Source: a virus. From it: a stretch of DNA of 38,095 nt. A program made the position numbers and the translations under genes. The notes under the pieces were generated by a model. That model was not told where the DNA came from and did no database searches. It saw only the letters and a list, made by a program, of their open reading frames with translations. The stretch spans positions 1 through 38,095 of IMG/VR virus record IMGVR_UViG_3300049222_000187. One strand, given 5' to 3'. Shown in pieces: positions 1 through 8,176 of this stretch (its first letter is position 1; each line of letters begins with the position of its first letter).

Positions 1-123
1 GTCTTCTTTATTATATAAAGAATTATCTATATCTAATCTATTAGATTCTTTCTCTTTATCTTTATCCTCTTCTTCTACTTTAAGAGGTTGGAATCTAGGA
101 TCGTCTAGGCTAATCTTAGCCAT
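1..123 (-). CDS. Unknown protein, N-terminal 41 residues only (runs off the left edge)
   Basis: The ATG is at 123 and the frame stays open to base 1, so only the first 41 codons are visible. They start MAKISLDDPRFQPL and then become very acidic and charged, with runs of Glu, Asp and Lys. It begins 3 nt after the stop of the preceding gene, as the next member of the block of putative ejection or tail proteins. Position alone suggests a large internal virion protein, but nothing visible identifies the family. Confidence 0.6.
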   Translation of the reverse strand, partial: MAKISLDDPRFQPLKVEEEDKDKEKESNRLDIDNSLYNKED

Positions 124-126
124 ATA

Positions 127-978
127 CTACCTCTCTTCTGCTTCGTATGTTAACGGATCTAGTCTGTATGTATTACCTTGATTATCAAGTATTAAAAAGT
201 CTGCAGTTTGTGGATCATAGAATATATCTCCTGGTTGTCCTGTAGGCTCTGCTCTTACAATATTTCCACCTGTACCATATCCATAGTTTACAAAACCTTT
301 GAATTTAGATTGTATTTCTGGAGATGCGTTTACTTGAAATCTAACAAGTTTGCTAGCAGTTAAATTAGGATTTTGTGCTACAAGTAAGTTATCACTTTCT
401 GCAAATGTTTCAGTTAAATCTAATACTCTTGTTTCTGGTGAAGGGATAACACCTTTTTTAGCAGGATCTGCATCAGGGTTATCTATTTTAAATTGTAGTT
501 CAGCTATTTTGTTTTTACCTTCTTGTATTTTAACATCTATCCTAGCTTGTCTATCTGCATCACCTTCTGCAGCTTTAAAATCTCTATCTAATTGAGCAAT
601 TTCTGCTTGTTTAGCTGATTTCTCTCGCTCTAAATCTGCACCAATGTCTGCTTCAACACCTGCAAGTGCTACTTCTCTATCAACATCTTGTTTTGCTTGT
701 CTTGCTTTGAAAAAATCTGCTGTTGGATCTTCAAACGCTTTGGCTAAATTACCTAATGTACTACCACCGCCTGTTTCTGAAAAACCTCTTAGTCCACCTT
801 GAATTAATAATTGTGCTAATGGATCAAATGCAGGTTTATTGAATTTTTCTAAAGCTTTATTTATTCTTTCAGATGGACTAGGTGTCCCCTCTTCAAAATT
901 ACTTCTGATACCGGTCATGATACCACCACCGACTTCGCCGCCTTTTCTAAACATAGGTCTTTTAAATACTTTGCTCAT
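127..978 (-). CDS. Putative virion protein, function unknown
   Basis: 283 residues. The N-terminus is basic and Gly-rich (FRKGGEVGGGIMTGIRSNFEEGTPSPSERI). A long charged helical, probably coiled-coil stretch follows at about residues 85-165 (many Glu, Lys, Ala, Gln). The C-terminal 80 residues look like a compact beta domain (GFVNYGYG, DIFYDPQTADFLILDNQGNTYRL). It lies 2 nt from the neighbouring Gln-rich protein in what appears to be one transcription unit. This place, after tail genes and before the left-edge gene, fits a tail or ejected internal protein. I do not recognise a named family; the structural role is inference from context. Confidence 0.7.
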   Translation of the reverse strand: MSKVFKRPMFRKGGEVGGGIMTGIRSNFEEGTPSPSERINKALEKFNKPAFDPLAQLLIQGGLRGFSETGGGSTLGNLAKAFEDPTADFFKARQAKQDVDREVALAGVEADIGADLEREKSAKQAEIAQLDRDFKAAEGDADRQARIDVKIQEGKNKIAELQFKIDNPDADPAKKGVIPSPETRVLDLTETFAESDNLLVAQNPNLTASKLVRFQVNASPEIQSKFKGFVNYGYGTGGNIVRAEPTGQPGDIFYDPQTADFLILDNQGNTYRLDPLTYEAEER

Positions 979-980
979 TA

Positions 981-1799
981 TTAATTAGGTCCGAAGTTAC
1001 TAAACCCTTTGTATAGTCCAGCAAGTGTAGCACCTGTACTTAATGCAGTTTGTAATGGACTAGGTGTAGGTGATATTGTTTGTTGAATTTGTCCTGGGTA
1101 TCCTGATATTAGACCCATGATGCCTGATCCAAGAGTCTGTGCAGCTTGGAGAGGTTGTTGTGCTTGTGCTTGTAATAGTTGTTGTTGAGCTGATAAACCT
1201 GCTTGAGTTTGAGCCTGTTGTAATCCACCCAATGTAGATAATCCCGCAATTTGTGCACTCGCTAAAGCTGGAGAAGCTTGCGCTAAATTCATTTGTTGGC
1301 CAAAAGCTTGACCTGCTAATTGTTGTGCTTGTTGAAATCCTTGTTGCTGTAACTGTGCTTGTAAACTTGCTCTGTTTCTATCAGATGCTGATTGATACTC
1401 TGCTCTTTGTACACCTTCTCTACCACCACCAAAAGCACCTGCTGCAATTGCAGCCGCTGGAACACCTTGTGCACCTTTCTGAGCTTGTATATCAAAGTCT
1501 GCCATTGTAGTGTCAATAACATCTTGTTGATAGGGAGACATAAATTGTTTATATGCATTTGGTCCAGATAAACCTGCAGCAGTTTGTAAGTAAGGTGCAT
1601 ATGAACCTAGTCCACCTGCTTGCGCAATTGCTTGTTGTTGTAGTGGAGAAAGTCCAGCAACAAACTGTGAACCCATAATTTTTGATAAATCTTGTCCTTT
1701 AAAATCACCTACTGCTTGTTGTAACTCTGTAATATACGGTTTAGCTGCCGCTTCTATAAACTCAGGTGGTTGATTTATTTGTGTAACAGTATCAGCCAT
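981..1799 (-). CDS. Gln/Ala-rich putative tail or internal virion protein
   Basis: 272 residues. The segment from about residue 105 (SPYQQDVIDTTMADFD) through GAFGGGREGVQRAEYQ resembles a protein type common in podoviruses and environmental phages, next to tail genes. From about residue 135 to 220 it is extremely rich in Gln and Ala, predicting a long helix or coiled coil. The C-terminus is more hydrophobic (LGSGIMGLISGYPGQI). Its ATG overlaps the upstream stop as TAATG, implying translational coupling. A DNA-ejection or tail-tube role is plausible but inferred only from composition and position. Confidence 0.75.
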   Translation of the reverse strand: MADTVTQINQPPEFIEAAAKPYITELQQAVGDFKGQDLSKIMGSQFVAGLSPLQQQAIAQAGGLGSYAPYLQTAAGLSGPNAYKQFMSPYQQDVIDTTMADFDIQAQKGAQGVPAAAIAAGAFGGGREGVQRAEYQSASDRNRASLQAQLQQQGFQQAQQLAGQAFGQQMNLAQASPALASAQIAGLSTLGGLQQAQTQAGLSAQQQLLQAQAQQPLQAAQTLGSGIMGLISGYPGQIQQTISPTPSPLQTALSTGATLAGLYKGFSNFGPN

Positions 1800-2650
1800 T
1801 ATACTAGTCCTCCGTTTTCTAATTTTTTCATCATGTCATACATACGTTGTGCACCTTTGTTGACATCTCCGTCACCCATTCCTCTTACAGCATCTGCTGT
1901 AAATACAAATTCGTTGTTTGATAACATTGCAGGTATGTCATCTTCTTTTTCTTTTACACCAACTGGAGGAATAAATCCACCAGTATCTCTAAGATCCAAT
2001 TCTGTTACTCCTGCAGGGTTTTGATTTAATGGAAGATTCATGATGCCTGAAGCCTGAATCGCGTTCTCTTCTGGATTATCAGGTCCCATTGCAAAGCCCA
2101 TTCTACCACCATAAGCAGCACGTGCTCTATACATATCTTGATTATATTCAGCTAAATCAGCTTCTACTAATCCCGCTATTTCTTCTTCTGGGTATTGTAG
2201 TTCTCTGTACGCTTTTTCCAATCTTGTTCTAAGTGCTGCAACATTTCTTTCACCGCCTGTAGAATCTTCTTGTTCACGGCCAGCTAATACTCCGCCAAGC
2301 ACAGTTCCATAACCACCTACTTTTAACATATTACTTAACATTGCATCTTTACCTGGTTTTAAACCAAAAAAACCACTACCTATATTTTGTAAACCTGTTT
2401 TAGAAAATATTCCAGGTAAGTTACCCATAACCGCAGAGGGAGCATAAGTACCTAGTTTAAATAAACTACCTAAACCACCGCCACCAGCTAAAGAACCTAA
2501 TCCTGCTGTTCCTGCATATAAAAGAGCTGCTTTACCTAAATCAGACTTAGCAAATTTTTTAACACCTTTAGCTACACCTTTAACAGCTTTTTTTACAAAA
2601 CTGCCTAAGCCATACATTTGTCTTGGTTGTTGCATACGTGATATTGTCAT
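1799..2650 (-). CDS. Putative ejection or tail protein with cationic amphipathic N-terminus
   Basis: 283 residues. Residues about 15-40 form a Lys-rich amphipathic helix (GSFVKKAVKGVAKGVKKFAK), followed by a Gly/Ala/Leu-rich hydrophobic part to about residue 75. The middle is charged and helical. The last 60 residues carry a motif I have seen in many environmental phage proteins: DIPAMLSNNEFVFTADAVRG, then a Met/Lys-rich helix. No good Shine-Dalgarno precedes the ATG; the leader is almost pure A/T, so an internal ATG (Met6) is an alternative start. The membrane-active N-terminus next to tail genes suggests an ejected protein, an inference. Confidence 0.72.
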   Translation of the reverse strand: MTISRMQQPRQMYGLGSFVKKAVKGVAKGVKKFAKSDLGKAALLYAGTAGLGSLAGGGGLGSLFKLGTYAPSAVMGNLPGIFSKTGLQNIGSGFFGLKPGKDAMLSNMLKVGGYGTVLGGVLAGREQEDSTGGERNVAALRTRLEKAYRELQYPEEEIAGLVEADLAEYNQDMYRARAAYGGRMGFAMGPDNPEENAIQASGIMNLPLNQNPAGVTELDLRDTGGFIPPVGVKEKEDDIPAMLSNNEFVFTADAVRGMGDGDVNKGAQRMYDMMKKLENGGLV

Positions 2651-2706
2651 ATATTATATATTTAAACTAGTTTAGGGCAGGTATATAAACCTGTAAATGC
2701 TATACT

Positions 2707-3597
2707 TTATTTGATTTTTTTGTCAACGTCAACACGTTTTAAAGCTTCTAATTGATCGTAAAATCTACCACAATATTGATGCTCTCCTACATGTGTAATG
2801 TAGTCCAATGCATAGATATATACTTTACCTCCCATATCTGTCCACCTTTGACAGAAACCAAAGTCTTCACCAAAGTACCGCTTAGTCTCTACATCATGTA
2901 AAGTATCAAATAAATTATAAAAATTTTCTTTTGCTGTTTCTTTACCATTTACTATAGTGGGTTGATATATTTTTAATTCTGAATGATGTTCTATCATTTT
3001 TTCTATAACTTTTCTTTTAATTAACATACATCCAGTAGGAGCATGACTAACTTCTATAATACCGTGATCTATATTAATATTGTCCTTATTATCCATTTTT
3101 AATGGAAAAGAATAACCCGCTCTTAATAAATCATCTTTTGTTTTTATTAAATCTGTTTGATGTAGTTTTGCCCACATTCTATCTGTGTCAATCATTTTCA
3201 TTGGATAAGGACATGCAATTATATCTTTATCAGCACCTATCATTTTAAATATTGTATTTGCTTCAAAATCTATATCTGAATCAATAAACAATAAATAATC
3301 ATAATTATCAGAATGATTAAGAAATTCTGCTACACATAAATTTCTACCCTGAGTAACTAAAGATGATTTTAATAAACTAAAACTAACCAATATACCTTGT
3401 TTCATACATTCCATTTGAAATTTTAAAACTGCTTGTGCATAATGCATAGACACATCACTATGACACGGAGTACAAACCATTATTTTAGCTTTTGGTTGTT
3501 GGCCTATGTTTATTTCAATTGTTTCAGATTCTACTTTTCCCTCTTTAATTGTTTGATAAGTATCTTCGTTAAACCAAATGGGTTTATTGTTTTGCAT
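2707..3597 (-). CDS. GT-A type glycosyltransferase (family 2-like)
   Basis: 296 residues. After an N-terminal strand (AKIMVCTPCHSDVSMHYAQA, about 37-56), the hallmark is YLLFIDSDIDF at about 101-111. It contains the D-x-D metal and nucleotide-sugar binding motif (Asp106-Ser-Asp108) of GT-A enzymes. A later CGRF/GEDFGFC segment is also typical. It likely transfers a sugar from a nucleotide donor in the cytoplasm; the acceptor is unknown and could be a virion protein, DNA or host surface precursor. A good ribosome site (AAAAGGAG) precedes the ATG. It overlaps the next glycosyltransferase gene by 14 nt, so the two probably act together. Confidence 0.82.
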   Translation of the reverse strand: MQNNKPIWFNEDTYQTIKEGKVESETIEINIGQQPKAKIMVCTPCHSDVSMHYAQAVLKFQMECMKQGILVSFSLLKSSLVTQGRNLCVAEFLNHSDNYDYLLFIDSDIDFEANTIFKMIGADKDIIACPYPMKMIDTDRMWAKLHQTDLIKTKDDLLRAGYSFPLKMDNKDNINIDHGIIEVSHAPTGCMLIKRKVIEKMIEHHSELKIYQPTIVNGKETAKENFYNLFDTLHDVETKRYFGEDFGFCQRWTDMGGKVYIYALDYITHVGEHQYCGRFYDQLEALKRVDVDKKIK

Positions 3598-4525
3598 TAA
3601 TTGCTCCTTTTAAAAATCGGTTCCAGGTATTTCCTTTTATTTTCCAGTCATAAAAATAATTAACAAAATCTTTTTGCATTTTTAAATGTTTTATTATATT
3701 TGGATCTTGTAGGGATAACGCAGCCATTTCAATACTACCTGCAAATTTTTCAGCTAAACTTCTATAATTATTAGAATAAGGAACATACATTGGAAACTCA
3801 GCACCTGTTTCATATAAGGCTCCATAATTAGTTGTCACACAATATAATCCGGCAGCCATAGCTTCTAGTAGAGAAATACAAGATGTTTCTTCCCAAATAC
3901 TAGGGTACACAAACAATCTATAATTTTTTAAATTTTCTTTAATATATTCGTTTGATTTATATCCAATGTAATTAACGTTTGGTAATTTTTTAGCTTGATT
4001 ATATAAGTCATGGTAGTGATGATCATTATGATCATAAAATGCTTTACCGTATACTTCACAAGAAGAATAAACATCTAAACTAATTAATGGATTTTTAACT
4101 AATTGCATTGCACCTAATAAAACAGATAAACCTCTCCATGGAGTACAGTGGTGTATAATTTTTACAGGTTCTCCTTTTTTATAAATAGTTGGAATAGGTT
4201 CAATATTTTCTATACCATTTTTTATAACTAAACATTTTTCTGTGGGCAATTCAAATTTTTTAATAAATTGTTCAAAGTTCCAATTAGAGTTAAATACATA
4301 CCAATCATATTTATTATGATTTGATTTATCTTGAAACCAGTTAATTAAATTTCCTTGATCCCAAGAATTTTTTTGCCATAAAATATTTATTTTATTTAAG
4401 CTAGGGGGTATTTTTTCTGGAACTGATGTGCAAATTTGAACTTGATCTAATAACTTTGGATCAACATGTTTTATTAAATATTCAAATTGTAATTCTGTTC
4501 CGCCTCTAGGACTTTGATTTGTCAT
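3584..4525 (-). CDS. GT-B glycosyltransferase, family 4-like
   Basis: 313 residues. The C-terminal half has the GT4 signature: RLFVYPSIWEETSCISLLEAMAAG at about 203-226, containing the E-x7-E pair Glu213 and Glu221 that binds the nucleotide sugar. Strands such as VKIIHHCTPWRGLSVLL match the second Rossmann domain. It is shorter than typical GT4 enzymes (about 350-400), mostly at the N-terminus, and starts abruptly at MTNQSPRGGTELQFEYL, yet still has the GGTE donor-loop element. It lies between two overlapping genes (20 nt and 14 nt), an accessory insertion within tail genes. The acceptor cannot be inferred. Confidence 0.85.
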   Translation of the reverse strand: MTNQSPRGGTELQFEYLIKHVDPKLLDQVQICTSVPEKIPPSLNKINILWQKNSWDQGNLINWFQDKSNHNKYDWYVFNSNWNFEQFIKKFELPTEKCLVIKNGIENIEPIPTIYKKGEPVKIIHHCTPWRGLSVLLGAMQLVKNPLISLDVYSSCEVYGKAFYDHNDHHYHDLYNQAKKLPNVNYIGYKSNEYIKENLKNYRLFVYPSIWEETSCISLLEAMAAGLYCVTTNYGALYETGAEFPMYVPYSNNYRSLAEKFAGSIEMAALSLQDPNIIKHLKMQKDFVNYFYDWKIKGNTWNRFLKGAINAKQ

Positions 4526-4739
4526 TATTTTGATTCATAACTTTCTGTAAAACATTTAATCCTTTTGGTGATACTTGAACAGTAAGATCTTGAGCAATAT
4601 GCTCTGCTACTGTTTCAGTGTTTGGATCAGCTATATCAGCTTCTTTCTCTGCTTCGTCTTTATATATTTTATTTGTTCTAGTATTTCTTATTACTACTGT
4701 TGTAGTACAATGTATTTTTAATAAGTCTTCGTTTGCCAT
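4506..4739 (-). CDS. Small conserved-looking unknown protein
   Basis: 77 residues: beta-rich start (LLKIHCTTTVVIRNTRTNKIYKDEAE), an acidic middle, and a helical end (VSPKGLNVLQKVMNQ). It overlaps both neighbours: TAATG with the gene upstream and 20 nt with the glycosyltransferase downstream. The overlaps and sensible composition argue that it is a real gene. It sits with small structural genes, so a minor virion role is possible; no family is recognised. Confidence 0.65.
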   Translation of the reverse strand: MANEDLLKIHCTTTVVIRNTRTNKIYKDEAEKEADIADPNTETVAEHIAQDLTVQVSPKGLNVLQKVMNQNNDKSKS

Positions 4740-5074
4740 TAACCGTTCTCCTGTGATCTGTCTATTAAAGCATAACTTACAACACCTGTTATTTCATTTG
4801 CTGTGTCCGCTTTCATTTTTATAACATCTCCTGCTTCTAAATTCAAGGTATTTACAATCATATTTGTCATACTTTTATTAAGCTGTGCATGGCCTATTTC
4901 TACATCACTTCCACCAGATTTTTTTAAATATAAATCAGCATCTACATTTGATGCATCCATATGACTAGCTTGTACAGTTTTTACAATTGCTACTGCAGAA
5001 GTTGATATTGTTAGCACTGTGGTTAAATTAGTATCTGTTAAATCAAATACTGCGCTTTTATATTGTATTGTCAT
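4739..5074 (-). CDS. Small beta-rich structural protein
   Basis: 111 residues, almost entirely alternating hydrophobic and polar residues with Thr, Ser and Val. This is typical of a beta-sandwich head or tail accessory protein (AVFDLTDTNLTTVLTISTSAVAIVKTV, then DADLYLKKSGG and a C-terminal GVVSYALIDRS). Its start overlaps the upstream stop as ATGA. Two other genes in this window (20232-20501 and 20501-20791) have a similar size and fold type. Probably a virion decoration or tail-attached subunit; the exact role is unknown. Confidence 0.65.
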   Translation of the reverse strand: MTIQYKSAVFDLTDTNLTTVLTISTSAVAIVKTVQASHMDASNVDADLYLKKSGGSDVEIGHAQLNKSMTNMIVNTLNLEAGDVIKMKADTANEITGVVSYALIDRSQENG

Positions 5075-5235
5075 GATAAAAAGTAATTATACGTATCTTG
5101 CTCTTCTTTCAAGTCATTTTGAAATGAAAAATTAAGTTGATTTTTTACAGTATCTAATGCTTCTATAATTTGTCTTTGATTACTAACTTCGTATTCTTGT
5201 TTTGGTTCCGGTATATATGCTGCTATCTTTGCCAT
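5071..5235 (-). CDS. 54-residue unknown protein coupled to tail gene
   Basis: The reading frame can be extended upstream to 5286, but the ATG at 5235 overlaps the stop of the long tail gene as TAATG, the commonest arrangement in this window. I therefore take it as the start. The protein begins MAKIAAYIPEPKQEYEV and continues as a charged helix (RQIIEALDTVKNQLNFSFQNDLKEEQ). It ends in ATGA overlap with the next gene. The pattern, a short strand then a helix of about 30 residues, recalls small virion proteins, but function is unknown. Confidence 0.6.
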   Translation of the reverse strand: MAKIAAYIPEPKQEYEVSNQRQIIEALDTVKNQLNFSFQNDLKEEQDTYNYFLS

Positions 5236-7418
5236 TATCTTCTTCCGTCTGGTTTTATGTCTACCCTTAATGTTCCATAACGCCAAGTTTCACCTACAGC
5301 GTTATTTTCTATTTTAATTGCAAGTAGTCTTCCTCTAGCTCTAGTGTCTACTTTATCAGTAGATGATGTTATTGTAAAAGGTCCTAGCGGTGAGCTTGAT
5401 GCTGTATCACTTGGATAGTTGTTCAATAATAATGTTACTTTTGAATTACCTGTTAATACTTTAAAGTCTGGTATAAATCGTTTCATAGACATAATAAACT
5501 CACCATCACCTCTTAAATCAGCAAGACCGGTTGTTCCTCCTAAAGCACTTCGTCTAGCAGATATATCAAAATCACCTGATTGAATATAGGCATCAATTGA
5601 TGTTGTACCAGAACTATTTACTTGATCAGTTCCTATTTCATGTTCGTAATAAGTTGTTGCTCCATAAGTTGCTGTAACTCCTTGTATTGGAAAAGTAGGT
5701 AAACCAGTTTTATTATATTCAGTTGCATATGGTAAATCATATACACCAGTGTCAATGTAAGATGTTCTTGCTAGTGAAGAAGTAGTCCAAACGTTTTCTG
5801 CGTAGTTATATACTACACATCTATTAATTTGTTGTGAGTCAGAGGTTGGATAAAACCAACTAATTTCATTATATAAACTATTGTGTTCTGCATATACTAA
5901 CATACTAGAGTTGTAGTTAATACCTAGATTATCTCCATTTGTTGTAAAAACAAAATCTTCAACTAAACAAGGGATGGCTTTTACCGTACCATCAAACATA
6001 AAAAATCCACCCTCACCTGACATCCAAAATACAATACCATCAGAATAACTAAGTGCGTTTTGACCAATCAATCCACAGTTTGTACCTACTTGTCTAATAC
6101 TAAATGTAAATGGTGGACCAACATATTGAATTACATATGCCGAAGTATCTGTTAAAACCAAAGTATAATCTTTACCAGATACTGCTCCTATAATTTCATT
6201 ACCTTTATCTAATCTAAATGTTCCTGCTGTATTAATTGCTGTTGGAGTATAACTATTAAAGTTTTCTTGATCACTAAATCTAATAAACATTGGGTCTTGT
6301 GAAGTAGTGTCTCCAATAGTTGTTTCAGTCCCAAAATGAAATACATGTCTATCTCTATCAGATACTTGAGTTAATCTTGTTTTAGTAGGTGCATTTGCCA
6401 TAATAGTTGCTCTAACGTTTCTAGCTGACGCAGCACCGGCATTCCACGTAAACGTTTCTCCATTGTGAATAGTAGCAATTAATATTTGTCCAAAATTATC
6501 TAACGACCATAAACCTGGATCTAATGTTATAGTAGATGATATTGCAGATTGTCCCCAACCTATATAGTATTCAACAGAAGCACCATTGGAGTGAGCAGAT
6601 CTAGTTCCAGCTACAGCTCTTGTAATACCCGTTAAATCATTTCCAGATATTCCAGTATACGAAATATATTCTGCTCCTACTTTTATACTTCCAGTCGTTG
6701 GAAAATTAGCCGTTGAAGTTAAAGTAATACTTGTACCTGATCCTCCAGTACCAGCAGTGTCATCATTCAAAGCACCATTTAATGTTGTTGTAAGACCGGA
6801 AGCTCCTCCCCAGGCAGCCGTACTCCAACCAAGTCCAACTGTTTGAAATGTTGGTCCTACATTTATATATGGATCAATTTGTGCAGAACCGGTTCCCGAT
6901 GTACTTCCAGCTGAATTGGATGGCATAGTAATTTGAAAAGTGTTCGCAGCTTGATTTAATACTTCAAAACTATTATTAGTAAAATCAGTTGTTGCATAAC
7001 CAGAACCTGTTGGAACAGTAACTGATGAAAATGTTACATATCTTCCGTTTTGTAAACCATGCGATGTTTTGTTAACTGTTACTGTTGGAGATCCAGAAGT
7101 TGCACTAAAGGTTGCTCCAGTAATTACGTCATTATCTATTGGAGTAATATCAAAAAACTCACCTTCATAATATAAAAACAAACCCTGAGATGTACCTAAG
7201 GCTACATATCTGTCACCAGTAAGACTGGTAAAGGCATGTTGAGCACGTGCTACTCCAGGTAATGTAGTATTAGAATTTGTAAGTTGTGACCATCCACCTA
7301 TTTTTTCTGGAAGTCCATATCTAAATCTGACAAAGTCTCCATCAACCCATTGAGATTCAGCACCTGAATCTGTGACTTGTTTATTAAAACCAGGTTTAAA
7401 ATTAAGTTTTTGTAGCAT
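5235..7418 (-). CDS. Large tail or head-closure protein, P22 gp10-like
   Basis: 727 residues. The start (MLQKLNFKPGFNKQVTD...W.DGDFVRFRYGLPEKIGGW) matches the N-terminus of phage DNA-stabilising or tail-hub proteins of the P22 gp10 type and their marine relatives. The rest is beta-rich with propeller-like repeats (FHFGTETT, DYTLVLTDTSAYVIQY, GIVFWMSGEGGFFMFDG). Residues about 105-180 hold an inserted beta domain (TVTVNKTSHGLQNGRYVTF...NTFQITMPSNSA) also visible in the 164-residue protein at 19014-19508. No convincing Shine-Dalgarno precedes the ATG; a 16-bp perfect palindrome (ATTAAAATATTTTAAT, 7420-7435) lies there instead. Role: part of the connector or tail closing the head after packaging. 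Confidence 0.75.
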   Translation of the reverse strand: MLQKLNFKPGFNKQVTDSGAESQWVDGDFVRFRYGLPEKIGGWSQLTNSNTTLPGVARAQHAFTSLTGDRYVALGTSQGLFLYYEGEFFDITPIDNDVITGATFSATSGSPTVTVNKTSHGLQNGRYVTFSSVTVPTGSGYATTDFTNNSFEVLNQAANTFQITMPSNSAGSTSGTGSAQIDPYINVGPTFQTVGLGWSTAAWGGASGLTTTLNGALNDDTAGTGGSGTSITLTSTANFPTTGSIKVGAEYISYTGISGNDLTGITRAVAGTRSAHSNGASVEYYIGWGQSAISSTITLDPGLWSLDNFGQILIATIHNGETFTWNAGAASARNVRATIMANAPTKTRLTQVSDRDRHVFHFGTETTIGDTTSQDPMFIRFSDQENFNSYTPTAINTAGTFRLDKGNEIIGAVSGKDYTLVLTDTSAYVIQYVGPPFTFSIRQVGTNCGLIGQNALSYSDGIVFWMSGEGGFFMFDGTVKAIPCLVEDFVFTTNGDNLGINYNSSMLVYAEHNSLYNEISWFYPTSDSQQINRCVVYNYAENVWTTSSLARTSYIDTGVYDLPYATEYNKTGLPTFPIQGVTATYGATTYYEHEIGTDQVNSSGTTSIDAYIQSGDFDISARRSALGGTTGLADLRGDGEFIMSMKRFIPDFKVLTGNSKVTLLLNNYPSDTASSSPLGPFTITSSTDKVDTRARGRLLAIKIENNAVGETWRYGTLRVDIKPDGRR

Positions 7419-7446
7419 AATTAAAATATTTTAATGGATACTATAT

Positions 7447-7475
7447 AATATATACCATTTTAAATATATAGTAAA
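7447..7475 (-). promoter_or_regulatory. Possible promoter for the gp10-like tail gene
   Basis: On the minus strand TTTACT (7475-7470), 17 nt, then TATATT (7452-7447), about 30 nt before the ATG at 7418. The area is nearly all A/T, so chance matches are easy. A palindrome at 7420-7435 lies between the predicted start point and the ATG. Confidence 0.28.
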
Positions 7476-7477
7476 TT

Positions 7478-8152
7478 TTATAACTTAAACCAACTATTTG
7501 GTGAAGGCATACTATGTTCTGATTTAATACCTTCTTTCATAGTAATCATAATATCTCCAGATATAGATATACGTGGTTTTTCTTTTGTATTTTTACCAGT
7601 TTCATGAAATATCATAGATGGAAATATAATTACATTACCTGTTTCTGCAGGATATTCAGCTTTACCATAATTAGTGCTATTCCATTCTGTAAAATATGGG
7701 TTTCTTCTAGGTATATTTAATCCTACCTTATGGACATCGTCATCAACCAAAAATAAATTACCTTGTTTGTAAGCTTGTGGGTAGTAGACAAAACTAAAAT
7801 GACTACTCATATGTCTGTGATAAGAAATAAATTGTTCTTTATTAGATAAGGTAGCCCAAGATTTTGTTATATATACTTCGAACAAATCTAAATTATATTT
7901 TTGTGCTAATAAACAATCTTGAATTACTTTAGATAATTCATTATACAATTCATCAAATCTTTTATCTTTGTGTAGATTGTCATCAATTGATTGTAATTCT
8001 TTTGTCTTTACATCTGTAGTTGTTGAATACTGCGAATTAGTTGGAGTAATATCTTTTAATATTATAGGTACAATTTTTTTATTAATCTTTTCAAAGTTTT
8101 TTAATTTAGTTATATATATTGGATAACCAAACCATTTAGTTATGTTGCTCAT
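7478..8152 (-). CDS. 2OG-Fe(II) oxygenase-like protein (2OG-FeII_Oxy_5 type)
   Basis: 224 residues. The core is FISYHRHMSSHFSFVYYPQ (about 109-125), supplying His ligands (His112 or His114). It is followed by GNVIIFPSMIFHETGKN with His183 and by RISISGDI with Arg194, which would bind the 2-oxoglutarate carboxylate. The order H...H...R and the strand NVIIFPS match the double-stranded beta-helix of these phage oxygenases. The opening KWFGYPIYITKLKNF is typical of the family. It lies alone between structural genes, between the gp10-like protein and a Gly-rich adhesin. Substrate unknown; related proteins are common accessory genes in marine phages. Confidence 0.75.
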   Translation of the reverse strand: MSNITKWFGYPIYITKLKNFEKINKKIVPIILKDITPTNSQYSTTTDVKTKELQSIDDNLHKDKRFDELYNELSKVIQDCLLAQKYNLDLFEVYITKSWATLSNKEQFISYHRHMSSHFSFVYYPQAYKQGNLFLVDDDVHKVGLNIPRRNPYFTEWNSTNYGKAEYPAETGNVIIFPSMIFHETGKNTKEKPRISISGDIMITMKEGIKSEHSMPSPNSWFKL

Positions 8153-8176
8153 AATTCTTTCTTTTAAATTAGTATA

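Noticed and set aside
1253-1600. Open frames on both strands inside the Gln-rich gene
   Set aside because: They arise from the low-complexity CAA/GCA codon repeats of the real gene in other frames.
2651-2706. Hairpin CAGGT-TTATAT-ACCTG plus A/T boxes as terminator and promoter
   Set aside because: Five-pair stem in very A/T-rich sequence with poor -35/-10 matches; too likely by chance.
5235-5286. Earlier start for the 54-residue gene
   Set aside because: Would overlap the tail gene by 52 nt without a ribosome site, while the ATG at 5235 forms the usual TAATG junction.
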